Shown in pieces: positions 8,969 through 18,055 of a stretch of DNA of 54,991 nucleotides (the first letter of the stretch is position 1; each line of letters opens with the position of its first letter). Below the pieces are notes generated by a model. The model had not been told where the DNA came from, did not search any database, and saw only the letters and a list, made by a program, of their open reading frames with translations. A program made the translations under genes and the position numbers. The DNA is from Acidithiobacillus concretivorus (GTDB lineage Bacteria > Pseudomonadota > Gammaproteobacteria > Acidithiobacillales > Acidithiobacillaceae). The stretch is taken from assembly GCF_018853445.1 (NCBI RefSeq), contig NZ_JABELD010000002.1, positions 1-54,991 on the forward strand, in the 5' to 3' direction.

Positions 8969-9997
8969 ATGCGCCGTAAAATATGTTTATGCCTCTGCAC
9001 TGTTTTGACCTCGCTGGCAGGAACGGGCTTAGCCTCTGCGGAAAATCTTGCCTGGATGGCAACTTATCCTTATGGGCAGGCCCCCAGCCCAAAACTCATT
9101 GCAGCGGGTCTCGCTCCGGCGTCCTATGATCAGCCAGCAGCGACCCTGCCCAGTCGCACTTCCAGCCAATCTGCTATTACCGAAAGCCATAGCATAGTGC
9201 CGCAGTCATCATCCGTGCCTCCCTGGTGGAATCAGCCTCTGGAACAGGAACTGCAATCTTCGCCGCACGCGCTTCTGCCTTCTCCAGAAAGTCTTTCTCT
9301 CCCTTCTGCCAAAAAACCCTGGCCCTGGTATGACACACCACTCGGCGTACTGGGCATTGGCGTTGTGGCAACCGGCGTTACATTTGCGTTTGATCATGGC
9401 ATCAATCAATACGCAGAAACCCATATCAGCTACAAGGTCCGTAAGCATATCGCCCTGAATTTTGCGGATGTCATTACCGACAGCGCCGCCATATTCGCCG
9501 GAACCACCTGGTTTCAAAGCCCTTGGGCCAGCGCCAAGCTGGCACACACTTCCAGTGTTGCCTTAACCGCAGCAGCAGCCACCACCGTAGAGGTTTTTGC
9601 GCTGAAATATGCATTTGGCAGAACCAGACCCAGTGGCCCCAATAGCAATTCCATGAGCTTTCATCCCTTCAGCTCACGGTACACGCTCTTCGACACCAGT
9701 TTTATTTTCCGTGGCGGCACCGGCAACACCGCCTCCTTCCCCTCCGGCCACACCGCCATCGCCTTCGCGCTCATTACCCCCTACGCACAAAACTACCATC
9801 TCCCCTGGCTGTACAGTCTGCCTGTTCTTGTAGGGATCAGCCGCATTATTGCGGTCAATGGCCACTGGGCCTCAGATGTTGTTGCCGGTGGTTTTGTCGG
9901 CTGGCTGACGGCAGACCTGACCAATCGGTTATTTCCCAACAGTAATTACGGCTTCATGCTGTTTGGCGATGGCGTAGGATTTTATGGCAAATTTTAA
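8969..9997 (+). CDS. PAP2-family membrane phosphatase
   Basis: Type 2 phosphatidic acid phosphatase-like protein, 342 aa, with an N-terminal signal sequence ending near LASAEN, a proline/serine-rich linker (about 25-110) and a multi-pass catalytic domain. Catalytic motifs are KX6RP (Lys213-Pro221, KYAFGRTRP), PSGH (258-261) and SRIIAVNGHWASD; the last has six residues between Arg and His where five is typical. In this setting it probably dephosphorylates undecaprenyl pyrophosphate or another lipid phosphate released during polysaccharide assembly. It is the first gene of the rightward polysaccharide operon and is followed 12 bp later by the exporter. Confidence 0.85.
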   Translation: MRRKICLCLCTVLTSLAGTGLASAENLAWMATYPYGQAPSPKLIAAGLAPASYDQPAATLPSRTSSQSAITESHSIVPQSSSVPPWWNQPLEQELQSSPHALLPSPESLSLPSAKKPWPWYDTPLGVLGIGVVATGVTFAFDHGINQYAETHISYKVRKHIALNFADVITDSAAIFAGTTWFQSPWASAKLAHTSSVALTAAAATTVEVFALKYAFGRTRPSGPNSNSMSFHPFSSRYTLFDTSFIFRGGTGNTASFPSGHTAIAFALITPYAQNYHLPWLYSLPVLVGISRIIAVNGHWASDVVAGGFVGWLTADLTNRLFPNSNYGFMLFGDGVGFYGKF

Positions 9998-10009
9998 CGG
10001 GAAACGCTT

Positions 10010-11095
10010 GTGAAAATACTGAATAAACAATGGGTAAAAGTACCCCTGATGATCGCCATGACCAGCGCCATCCTCTCCGGTTGCGCCATCATGACCGATG
10101 GACCCAACGCCAGTCCTTACCAGCGAGTCCCGCAAAAGCTCCCCTCTGCCGTACTGTCCCAGCACGAAGACCATCTTTCCCGTGCCGCCATGGCGCGTTT
10201 GCTGCACCAAAACATCACCTACCATCTGGGTGCAGGTGATGTGGTATCCGTCTCGGTGTATCTCCATCCCGAACTGTCCATTCCCGCGCCCGTGGGAAGT
10301 TCCGTTGGGCTGGCAGGGGCCATTGTTACCAATGATGGCAATATCCAGCTTCCCCTGCTGGGCGTCGTGCACGTGGCCGGCATGACCACCAAGCAACTGC
10401 AGGCCCATCTCAGCCATCTTTATGCCCATTACATCATTGACCCCAAGGTCAGCGTACAGCTGCAGGTTGCGCACAGTATCCGCTATTACCTGTTGGGAGA
10501 ATTCATCAAACCCGGCCTGGTCTATTCCGACCGACCGCTCAACTTGCTGGAGGCCATGGCGTTGGGCGGCTCAATCAACCTGACTGATGCCGACTTGCGC
10601 AGTGCCTATGTGGTACAAAATGGTCAGAAACTGCCCATCAACTTCCATAAACTGATTCTGGCCGGCGATCTGCAGCAAAATATCCCTCTGAAAACCGGGG
10701 ATACTGTTGTCATCCCCAGTACCAGCACCATGCGGGTTTATGTATTCGGCGCGGTCAACAAACCCGGTCCGGTACCTTTTCCCAATGGTCGTCTGAGTCT
10801 GTTACAAGCTATTTCTGACGCAGGCATGAATACCAATAGCCTGACCACCGCACAGCTCAGCGAAGTACGCGTCATTCGTTCAGAGGGCGCCAGCGGACAA
10901 TTTTATGTCATCAATGCAAGACGCATTCTGGAAGGCAAAGCCGCGCCTTTCTATCTCAAATCCGGAGATATTGTTTTCGTACCGCAAACAACAGTCAGCA
11001 GTTGGAATCAGACCATTCAATTACTGTTGCCCTCGTTACAGGCTGTTGGCGATATCCTGAATCCCTTTGTGTCCATCAAATACTTGCAGCAATAG
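10010..11095 (+). CDS. Polysaccharide export outer-membrane lipoprotein, Wza-like
   Basis: Outer-membrane channel component for capsule or exopolysaccharide export. It starts at GTG 10010 with a lipoprotein signal peptide and lipobox LSGC (Cys25). The polysaccharide-export domain begins at YHLGAGDVVSVSVYLHPEL, with two SLBB-type domains after it (around YYLLGEFIKPG and VYVFGAVNKPG). 361 aa is close to the size of Wza. The operon continues with the matching inner-membrane kinase, whose start lies 10 bp downstream, so the two should form the trans-envelope export complex. Confidence 0.93.
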   Translation: MKILNKQWVKVPLMIAMTSAILSGCAIMTDGPNASPYQRVPQKLPSAVLSQHEDHLSRAAMARLLHQNITYHLGAGDVVSVSVYLHPELSIPAPVGSSVGLAGAIVTNDGNIQLPLLGVVHVAGMTTKQLQAHLSHLYAHYIIDPKVSVQLQVAHSIRYYLLGEFIKPGLVYSDRPLNLLEAMALGGSINLTDADLRSAYVVQNGQKLPINFHKLILAGDLQQNIPLKTGDTVVIPSTSTMRVYVFGAVNKPGPVPFPNGRLSLLQAISDAGMNTNSLTTAQLSEVRVIRSEGASGQFYVINARRILEGKAAPFYLKSGDIVFVPQTTVSSWNQTIQLLLPSLQAVGDILNPFVSIKYLQQ

Positions 11096-11105
11096 GAAAA
11101 TATTT

Positions 11106-13580
11106 GTGACGGATCATACCTCAGCACAGCAACCAGCGCGCAGCAGCGCAAACCTTGAAGCCATGCGGGAAAGCAGCGACGAAATCGAGCTTGGCGCCCT
11201 TTTCCAGTCGCTCAGAGCGGGCTGGCGCCTACCCGTCTATCTTGGTGGTGCCGCCGCCTTTCTGGCGATTGTCTTTGTCCTGTTTGCCCAACCAGTTTTT
11301 GATGCCAGCGGCTCCCTGTATCTGGGAAGTGCAGAAAAAAGCCAATCACTCTCCTCCAGCGCGCTCAGTGGATTTTCGTTGCTTTCCGGGCTCATGCAAG
11401 GCTCCAGTATGGCCACTCAGGTCAACATTGTGCGCAGCCGGGATTTTGTTGAAGAGGCGATTCTCGACAGCGGGCTCAATGCTCAGGTATGGCCGGACGG
11501 TGCAGCAACAGACCAGCGTTTCTGGAACTGGCTGCTGGGCGGTCGCTCCCTGTCCATCTACGCAGCACCGTCTACCGGACTCCATGCCACACTCGCTGAT
11601 GTCACCAGCCCTGCACTGAACAAGCAAAAACTCGACGTGCTTTTTTCTGCAAACGGCCATTACCAGATACTGAAAAACAAGCAAGTGGTACTGCAGGGTC
11701 AGCTTGGGCAAGATGCCATTGGCCCCGGAATCCGTCTGAAACTTCAGGCGATCCGCCCCCACTACACCCCTCCCGCCCATACTTTATACCATTTACGCAT
11801 ACAGACTCCGCGCGAAGTTTATAATGCCATGATCAAAAGCGGTGCGCTGGGCGTCAATCAGTTAGGCGGCGGCTCCGGAAGCAGTGCGGAAACCACCTAT
11901 ATTGTTAACGTGCATTACCAGAACACCGATCCTTTTGCTGCCCAACAGTTTGTCCAGACACTCATGCAAACCTATCTGGACAAAACCCACGCCTGGGCTA
12001 CCGGACAGGCCGGTGCCAGCTTTGATTATCTCAGCACCCAAATGCACAAAATCCGCACCGCGCTTTCGGCAGCCGATGCCAGCCTTGCGCATTATCAGGC
12101 ACATACGGGTGTCATTGCGGTTTCTGCCGGCGCACAGGCCATGATCAAACAGGAGGCCGACTACGAAACGCAACGTTCCAAAATCGAGCTGCAACTGCAT
12201 ACCCTGCAGCAACTGCGCCAACAACTTTCTGCACCGCAGGCAGCCATCAACCCGTACATTCTCAACAGCATTGATAACCCGGTCCTGAATCAGTTGAGCG
12301 GACGCCTGGCCGCCGCGCAGACCAAGCTCACTTCACTGGAAAAAATCTACACCCCGGCAGCACCGCAAGTCATTCAGGTACTTGCAGAAATCCACTCCAT
12401 CCAGTCGGCCATTCATAACCTCATCGACAATCAGGCTCAAACCGCCCAGCAGCAATTACAGTCTCTGGACGCACTGCTCAGCCAATATCAAAGCAAAATG
12501 AGCAAATTTCCCAAGGCCGAACTGAAAGTCATCTCCCTCACCCGCTCCAGCGAGGTTTTGGGCAAATTGTATATGTTCCTCCTGCAAAAACAGGAAGAAT
12601 CCGCCATTCAGAAGGCCAGCACCATTACCCGCAACCGGATACTGGATACCGCCCTGGTACACAACCTCCCCGTCTCGCCCAAAGGCAAAAAAACCGTCAT
12701 CCTGTTTGGATTACTGGGTGCTTTTTTGGGGATGGCGCTGGTACTGGGAAGATTCCTTTTACTGACCAGCTTCCGCTCCGATGAAGAAATACAGCATCTT
12801 TATCCGTTTCTGCCGGTGTACGGTTTTCTGCCCGCTGAAGAAAAATCGTTCAATGCATCGAAGCAATTTGAGCTGCCCGATGCGCGTTCGGGATTTGGTG
12901 AGGCAGTGCGTCTGCTGCGGAGTAATGTTTATCTGGCAGCCGGGCAAAGCTCCGGGCAAATCCTGATGATTGCCTCGGCCACACCCAAGGACGGGAAAAG
13001 TACCGTCGCCTATCAACTGGGTGCGGCCATCGCCCAGGATGGCAAAAAAGTGCTGATCATGGATGCAGACTTGCGCAAGCCGCACAGCCACGAAATGTTT
13101 CGCATCGCCCAGACACCGGGCATTGTCGATGTTTTGTCCGGTCAGCATTCCTGGCAGGAAGCGGTACGCCCCATTCAGGCACTCCATATGGACCTGATCA
13201 CTGCAGGCAATACGCCGCCAAACCCCAGCGAATATCTGGGCAGGCACCGGTTTGCTGAAATTTTGCAGGAAATGCGCCAGTCCTATGATTACATTCTGCT
13301 GGATACTCCACCTTTTCCCATGGTGGGCGATGCTCTGCTTTTGGGTAGTCAGGCAGACCGTATCCTCACGGTTGCCCGCGTACATGCCACACCCCGCAAA
13401 GCTTTCAAAGAGCACCTGCAAGGGCTGATCAACCTCGAAAAGCCCTTAGGCGTCATCATCAATGGGGTCCGCGTCAATGCCAGCTATGGTTATGGATACG
13501 GATACCACTACGGCGAAACCCGCCCTGAAAAACGCTGGCAGAAAAAACTGCGCGGCTGGCTCCGGAAGTTATGGGGTTGA
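11106..13580 (+). CDS. Polysaccharide co-polymerase and tyrosine autokinase, Wzc-like
   Basis: Inner-membrane BY-kinase fused to a Wzz-type chain-length domain, 824 aa from GTG 11106 (TAGGAAAA upstream; a longer frame would overlap the exporter). The N-terminal transmembrane segment (VYLGGAAAFLAIVFVLF) is followed by a long periplasmic coiled-coil region, a second membrane span (VILFGLLGAFLGMALVL) and the kinase. Walker A is ATPKDGKST (about 624-632), Walker A' is VLIMDADLRKP and Walker B is YILLDTPPFP. The C terminus has a tyrosine cluster (SYGYGYGYHYG) for autophosphorylation. It should control chain length and export together with the preceding lipoprotein; the next gene encodes the phosphatase. 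Confidence 0.94.
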   Translation: MTDHTSAQQPARSSANLEAMRESSDEIELGALFQSLRAGWRLPVYLGGAAAFLAIVFVLFAQPVFDASGSLYLGSAEKSQSLSSSALSGFSLLSGLMQGSSMATQVNIVRSRDFVEEAILDSGLNAQVWPDGAATDQRFWNWLLGGRSLSIYAAPSTGLHATLADVTSPALNKQKLDVLFSANGHYQILKNKQVVLQGQLGQDAIGPGIRLKLQAIRPHYTPPAHTLYHLRIQTPREVYNAMIKSGALGVNQLGGGSGSSAETTYIVNVHYQNTDPFAAQQFVQTLMQTYLDKTHAWATGQAGASFDYLSTQMHKIRTALSAADASLAHYQAHTGVIAVSAGAQAMIKQEADYETQRSKIELQLHTLQQLRQQLSAPQAAINPYILNSIDNPVLNQLSGRLAAAQTKLTSLEKIYTPAAPQVIQVLAEIHSIQSAIHNLIDNQAQTAQQQLQSLDALLSQYQSKMSKFPKAELKVISLTRSSEVLGKLYMFLLQKQEESAIQKASTITRNRILDTALVHNLPVSPKGKKTVILFGLLGAFLGMALVLGRFLLLTSFRSDEEIQHLYPFLPVYGFLPAEEKSFNASKQFELPDARSGFGEAVRLLRSNVYLAAGQSSGQILMIASATPKDGKSTVAYQLGAAIAQDGKKVLIMDADLRKPHSHEMFRIAQTPGIVDVLSGQHSWQEAVRPIQALHMDLITAGNTPPNPSEYLGRHRFAEILQEMRQSYDYILLDTPPFPMVGDALLLGSQADRILTVARVHATPRKAFKEHLQGLINLEKPLGVIINGVRVNASYGYGYGYHYGETRPEKRWQKKLRGWLRKLWG

Positions 13581-14347
13581 ATCTGTCGCGTCTCTGGTCG
13601 GGGCGCTTTGCGCGGCAAAGCCCGGAATCTGCGCCGGAGACTGCTCCACGCTGGGACTTTCATTGCCACCTTCTGCCCGGTGTGGACGATGGACTTCGTA
13701 CGCTGGAAGAAACCCGTCAAGCTATCTCCGGCCTGCAGCAATTGGGCTATGGCGGCGCAGTGCTGACTCCACATATTTACCCCGGCGCCTACGACAACCA
13801 CCCCCAAGGATTGCGCAAAGCCTTTGCAGAACTCCAGCAACAGGTATCAGGAGATTTTGTCCTGCATCTGGCCGCCGAATATTTTGCCGATGAAAGTATG
13901 CTGACGGCCATTACGGAGCATAATCTGCTTTATTTACCACTGGGTGAACAGAAAGTGGTTCTGGTGGAATTCCCGGTCCTCATGCCCAGCCCTGTTGGCA
14001 CGGACATCCTCATCGAATTACAGCGCGCCGGTTATCAGCCAGTCCTGGCCCATGTTGAACGATACCGTTACGTCCAGCAGCAACCCGCTGCCTGGCTTGA
14101 AAAAATCCAGCATACGGGCGCCTGGTTACAATGCGACATCGGCAGCCTGGTCGGTCAATATGGACCCCATCCACAAACCCTGGCACGTCACCTGCTGGCA
14201 CAAAACCTACCCACACTCTGGGGCACCGACCTGCACCGGGTGGAACAACTGGAACGCTATATGCGCCCCGGCCTGAGCACGCTGACCAAACGCGGGGTAC
14301 CCATCAATTCGGCCCTTGCCTCATTGAGCGCAGCAAACAGCCTTTGA
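13571..14347 (+). CDS. PHP-type tyrosine-protein phosphatase, CpsB/Wzb functional type
   Basis: Metal-dependent phosphatase of the polymerase-and-histidinol-phosphatase fold, 258 aa. Metal ligands are in DFHCHLLPGVDDG near the N terminus, then TPHIYPG, AHVERYRYV and WGTDLHRV. Such CpsB/YwqE proteins dephosphorylate the tyrosine cluster of BY-kinases. The ATG overlaps the kinase stop by 10 bp, making a kinase-phosphatase pair. A low-molecular-weight phosphatase is the commoner partner of Wzc in enterobacteria; the PHP type is the usual one in Firmicutes. The convergent ligase gene ends 12 bp downstream. Confidence 0.9.
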   Translation: MGLNLSRLWSGRFARQSPESAPETAPRWDFHCHLLPGVDDGLRTLEETRQAISGLQQLGYGGAVLTPHIYPGAYDNHPQGLRKAFAELQQQVSGDFVLHLAAEYFADESMLTAITEHNLLYLPLGEQKVVLVEFPVLMPSPVGTDILIELQRAGYQPVLAHVERYRYVQQQPAAWLEKIQHTGAWLQCDIGSLVGQYGPHPQTLARHLLAQNLPTLWGTDLHRVEQLERYMRPGLSTLTKRGVPINSALASLSAANSL

Positions 14348-14359
14348 TGACAAAAATCT

Positions 14360-16411
14360 TCAAGACTTCGGGTACCGACCCGTTTGCCGGTGTATGGACA
14401 TTAACCAGGTAACGGCTGGCGTATACGCGGGGTTTTCGCGCAACAACTGCAGCAGAGTACGCTCTGCGGCAGCATGCTCTCCAGCCCGCCATTGGGTTAG
14501 GGCAATGTCCAGTTGCAAGTTACTGCGCGGGTAGGGAAACAGGGGGCGCTTTAGCCCGGCGCGCAAAAAATCCACTCCAGCCTGCACATGCCCTGCCTGC
14601 ACATCCGCCAACTGAGCAATCTGATTGCGCAAATTCACACTCTCGGGGTTAATGGCCAAACCCTGACGCCAAGCCATTAAAGTCTGCCGCTTTGCCTGCG
14701 TTTTATCCAAACCCAGCAGCGCACCCTGACTGAGATAAATGTCGCCGATGGAACTCAACACCCCGGACTGACGCGGAATGCCCACCAGCCCCTGTTCATA
14801 TTGCTGCAACGCGCTTTTGATGAGCACTTTTCGACGGTCAACACCCAGGGCCTTGTCCTGATCGGCCAGGGTTAAATATGCATTGGCCAGATACACATGG
14901 GGCTGGGTGGCCAGTAGCCGCGCAACGGTTATCCAGTTTGCGGCCTTCATCAAAAAAATGGCGCGCTGATTATTGTTGGGAATCATTCGATTCAGCCAGC
15001 CATTATCACTAAACAAGACGTAAGTCGCCCCGTCCGCTAGCAGGTTCCAGGACGCCACCAAAACACCAACAATCAAGACTATCTGGGCAATCACCCCATG
15101 ATTGATGCCCAAGCGTGGCAACAGGGGCTGGGTGTCGCCGTGATAACCATAAATGCGCCAGGCCCGCGCCAAAAACAGACCCGCCAGCACACTCAGAGGC
15201 AAGTTGTAAAAAATGAAGTTGCCCAAAGCATGTCCAGTAATAGCAAACACCCCCAACACCAAACCTAACGCCTCCAGACGACGATCATCGGGCAACTGCA
15301 GGGATTTTCCGGCCTTGTAAAGCAGCTTATAGAGGGCATACATCAGGGTACCCGCAAAAGCCAGCAGAAAACCTAGATTAATCAAACCACCTTCGGCCAG
15401 ATACTCAATATAATCGTTATGGGCATAGGTACCCGCAGAAGCCAGCTCACCGGGCAAACGGTAGGCCGGATAGTAGAGAAAATAACTGCCCAGCCCCGTA
15501 CCCAGCCAAGGATGGCTGAGGAAAATGTGCCAGGTAGCAATCCACATCAGAGCACGAGAAACAGTGGCTGCATTATTGGCAATGAAATGTGGTGATAAAT
15601 GCGGGAACATACTGAAATTATGAATAAAACTATAAAACATGAAAGCAATGAATGCCAAGCCGAACAAAAGCATTAACCGGCTCAAAAAGTTACGCGTTTT
15701 TCTCAGCCCAATGATTAAAAAGGGTAAAGTGCATATCCAGGCCAAAAAACCGCCACGGCTATACGTCGAAAAAAAGGCTAAAAGTAAAAGGGTTAATGTC
15801 AGCAAATAAAAAAGACTCGGTAAATCTACACGCCGCGTCAGAAAACCATCTAACCTTTTTGAATCCCGCACGAAATAAACCGCGACAACAGGAAAAAACA
15901 ATAAATTCAGCCAAGCGGCAAAACTGTTGGTATCCATAAGCGGACCCAGCGAACGCAAAGCAAATGAGTCAACTCCATGCTGCATGCCAGAATAAGTTTG
16001 CCACAGTGCTATACCACTCAACACCCAAGCACTGCCCACCGCGCCCCACCAAAACCACTTCCAGGCGCGCTCCTGTACGGCATCGGGCATAGTCACCCAA
16101 ATGGAAAAGGCCAGCGGCAAGGAACCCAGTGTCCAAAAATAAAACCAGCTACTGTAGGGCACACCACTCCAGAACAGGGTCACCCCAAACCACAAAAACC
16201 ACAACGGCATAAATATCGGCAGAAAACTCTTTGGCCAAGGCAGACCGGCCCGCAAACGCGGCCACCAGACCCAAACACCCCAAGCCAGCATAACCAAGGT
16301 GCAGGCAGCTAATAGCGGAATGACTTGTCCGTTGTAATACCACGAAAGCAGGTAGGCCATAAAAGGCGGAATGGCATAAAACCAGGATGACAGTCTCGCA
16401 GATGGTAGCAA
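14360..16411 (-). CDS. O-antigen ligase/polymerase family membrane protein with TPR tail
   Basis: Polytopic Wzy_C-superfamily protein of about 680 aa. The first two thirds hold about a dozen hydrophobic segments. The conserved periplasmic loop is recognisable as AHNDYIEYLAEGGLINLG, preceded by PWLGTGLGSYF. The C-terminal third is soluble with repeat-like helices (VDFLRAGLKRP, GEHAAAERTLLQLLRENPAY), as in ligases with TPR domains. The start is uncertain: the open frame reaches GTG 16486, overlapping brnA; TTG 16411 or ATG 16360 avoids that. Likely role: polymerising or ligating lipid-linked glycan. A second polymerase-like protein is encoded at 19050. Confidence 0.82.
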   Translation of the reverse strand: MLPSARLSSWFYAIPPFMAYLLSWYYNGQVIPLLAACTLVMLAWGVWVWWPRLRAGLPWPKSFLPIFMPLWFLWFGVTLFWSGVPYSSWFYFWTLGSLPLAFSIWVTMPDAVQERAWKWFWWGAVGSAWVLSGIALWQTYSGMQHGVDSFALRSLGPLMDTNSFAAWLNLLFFPVVAVYFVRDSKRLDGFLTRRVDLPSLFYLLTLTLLLLAFFSTYSRGGFLAWICTLPFLIIGLRKTRNFLSRLMLLFGLAFIAFMFYSFIHNFSMFPHLSPHFIANNAATVSRALMWIATWHIFLSHPWLGTGLGSYFLYYPAYRLPGELASAGTYAHNDYIEYLAEGGLINLGFLLAFAGTLMYALYKLLYKAGKSLQLPDDRRLEALGLVLGVFAITGHALGNFIFYNLPLSVLAGLFLARAWRIYGYHGDTQPLLPRLGINHGVIAQIVLIVGVLVASWNLLADGATYVLFSDNGWLNRMIPNNNQRAIFLMKAANWITVARLLATQPHVYLANAYLTLADQDKALGVDRRKVLIKSALQQYEQGLVGIPRQSGVLSSIGDIYLSQGALLGLDKTQAKRQTLMAWRQGLAINPESVNLRNQIAQLADVQAGHVQAGVDFLRAGLKRPLFPYPRSNLQLDIALTQWRAGEHAAAERTLLQLLRENPAYTPAVTWLMSIHRQTGRYPKS

Positions 16412-16412
16412 A

Positions 16413-16688
16413 TCAATCCGCCCGGCGTCTTTCGCTGACGTCGTCTGCAAGCCACACCTTGATGAGTGATTGATAGGGCATATCACGTTTGTTGGCTTCG
16501 ATTTTGATACGGTCCAGCAACGCCTCGGGTAAACGCAATGATATGGTTTTGGTAGAGGGCTTCAGTTTGGGAAAAGATGCACGCTGGGCATGGCTCCAGT
16601 CTAAATAATCGGCAGAGTCATGGCTTTCCCAGAACTCCCGTTCTTCCACCTCAGTTTTGAATTCAGGTTTCTTATTTAGATTGCTCAT
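16413..16688 (-). CDS. brnA: BrnA-family antitoxin
   Basis: 91-residue DNA-binding antitoxin. A variable N terminus with EFWESHDSADYLDW is followed by a ribbon-helix-helix segment (TISLRLPEALLDRIKIEAN), as in BrnA. ATG 16688 with GAGAGG upstream is preferred over a frame extended to 16718. It overlaps the 3' end of the toxin gene by 17 bp, the toxin-first order typical of brnTA. BrnA usually binds the toxin and represses the operon. The module is embedded between two polysaccharide genes on the same strand. Confidence 0.85.
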   Translation of the reverse strand: MSNLNKKPEFKTEVEEREFWESHDSADYLDWSHAQRASFPKLKPSTKTISLRLPEALLDRIKIEANKRDMPYQSLIKVWLADDVSERRRAD

Positions 16689-16974
16689 AAATGGTCCTCT
16701 CTTTGCGGTGCATATCACGAGCGGAAATCACTCGAATCAGTGTGCCGCCTTGTCTCACGGTAAAAGTGATATGCAGACATCTTGCATCATCAGTTTCACC
16801 CAAGGCGTGGTATCGGGCTTCTGTCTGGCTGTGCCTGGCATCTTCCTGCACCAAAAGTGGCTCATTAAAAAAGAGGCTTTCCGCTTCGGACTGACTAACC
16901 CCATGTTTTTCCGCATTCTTGCGGGAGTTGCCTTCGTCCCAGTCAAAACCCGTAATTTGTGCCCAATGGATCAT
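16672..16974 (-). CDS. brnT: BrnT-family ribonuclease toxin
   Basis: 100-residue BrnT toxin, a RelE-fold ribonuclease that blocks translation when freed from BrnA. Family features are the N-terminal FDWDEGNSRKNAEKHGVS, the LFFNEPLLV strand and the C-terminal IRVISARDMHRKERTIYE block. It is the first gene of a two-gene operon. The -10 hexamer TAATAT ends only six bases before the ATG, so the mRNA is probably leaderless. Confidence 0.88.
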   Translation of the reverse strand: MIHWAQITGFDWDEGNSRKNAEKHGVSQSEAESLFFNEPLLVQEDARHSQTEARYHALGETDDARCLHITFTVRQGGTLIRVISARDMHRKERTIYEQSK

Positions 16975-16978
16975 CTTT

Positions 16979-17009
16979 GTATATTATCAACATATACCAA
17001 GGTCGACAA
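16979..17009 (-). promoter_or_regulatory. brnTA promoter with candidate operator
   Basis: On the minus strand TTGTCG (17009-17004) and TAATAT (16986-16981) are separated by 17 bases. An inverted repeat, GTATAT (16979-16984) and ATATAC (16992-16997), overlaps the -10 and is a natural site for BrnA autorepression. Initiation seven bases after the -10 would fall on the brnT ATG. Confidence 0.55.
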
Positions 17010-17119
17010 CATGCGTTAAATGTGTGAACCGGCAACCACCCCCTGGTTCCCAGCGCAAGGGAAAAGGCAACACCTGATCATAATCATGCGCTGACTTGTC
17101 TAAATAAGACTCAAAACAT

Positions 17120-18046
17120 TCACCTATATTCTTTCCAATAAGACCTATGCATGCTCAACTTACGCCGAAGTGACAACGGCAATGAAAGTGCGTGTTGACC
17201 CAGTTTATAGCCCGCATACTTGGCCATAGTCCGCAGAAACGCTGCGGGCAATAAAAAGGGAGCTTGTTTTTTTAGGTAAGCCAACTCGGATCGAACAAAC
17301 CGACCCCCTTCTCCTTCGGGCTTACCAAACTCCCGCAATATCCACGCTTGATCCTGATGCATGACGCCAATATCAAAATAGCGTTTGAACTCCTGCGCTA
17401 TGGTATAGCCGTGAGAATGATACACCTGTGCCTCTGCTACATAGGCAACAGACCACCCCGCCTGCAGCATCCTTGCCGCCACCACCATGTCCTCACCCAG
17501 AATGAGTTTTTCAGGAAAACCACCTACGGCCATGAGCGCTTCCGTACGATAAGCTGCAAAGGAATTGGACGTAAAAGCCGCCTTAATGCCCAACGTCGTC
17601 TTGTCATCGAGGGTACGGATGTTGGATTGAGGGGGATAATTAAAAATCCGTGCATGTGCTTCAATAGGATCGGCTTCTGGTCTAGGCAACTGGCGACCAT
17701 AAGCAGTACCCACCTTGGGGTCTGCAAAAGCAGTCACTAATTGCTTGAGCGCATTGGCATCTGCGAGCACCGCATCCTGGGTGAGATAAACCAGCACATC
17801 AAAGCCATTCAAACGCGCAGCAGCCATCTGTCGTGTGCCACCATGGTCAAATTCGTGTTTGCTGATACGCAGCAAATCAAATCCGGCATCTTGGGCTGCA
17901 ACGTCAGTGCCGTCGGTTGAGCCAGAGTCCACAACCAACACGAAATCGGGTTGAAGTAACTGGTTAGATAACATCTCCAGGCAACAATGCGACACTGGCC
18001 CTCCGTTGAGGGTGGGGATGACTGCTGCAATTTTTTTAGCTGACAT
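17120..18046 (-). CDS. Family 2 glycosyltransferase, rhamnosyltransferase-like
   Basis: GT-A fold glycosyltransferase, 308 aa. The nucleotide-sugar binding start is AAVIPTLNGG with VVDSGSTDGT, followed by LVYLTQDAVLAD in the DxD position and the acceptor-side block ILGEDMVVAARMLQAGW. The C-terminal pattern with YHSHGYTIAQEFKRYFD resembles dTDP-rhamnose-dependent WbbL/RfbF-type enzymes, though the sugar cannot be decided from sequence alone. It is cytoplasmic and would act on the lipid-linked repeat unit. It is the last gene of the leftward glycosyltransferase run. The 145 bp to brnT hold no gene. Confidence 0.85.
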   Translation of the reverse strand: MSAKKIAAVIPTLNGGPVSHCCLEMLSNQLLQPDFVLVVDSGSTDGTDVAAQDAGFDLLRISKHEFDHGGTRQMAAARLNGFDVLVYLTQDAVLADANALKQLVTAFADPKVGTAYGRQLPRPEADPIEAHARIFNYPPQSNIRTLDDKTTLGIKAAFTSNSFAAYRTEALMAVGGFPEKLILGEDMVVAARMLQAGWSVAYVAEAQVYHSHGYTIAQEFKRYFDIGVMHQDQAWILREFGKPEGEGGRFVRSELAYLKKQAPFLLPAAFLRTMAKYAGYKLGQHALSLPLSLRRKLSMHRSYWKEYR

Positions 18047-18055
18047 TATATAGCA

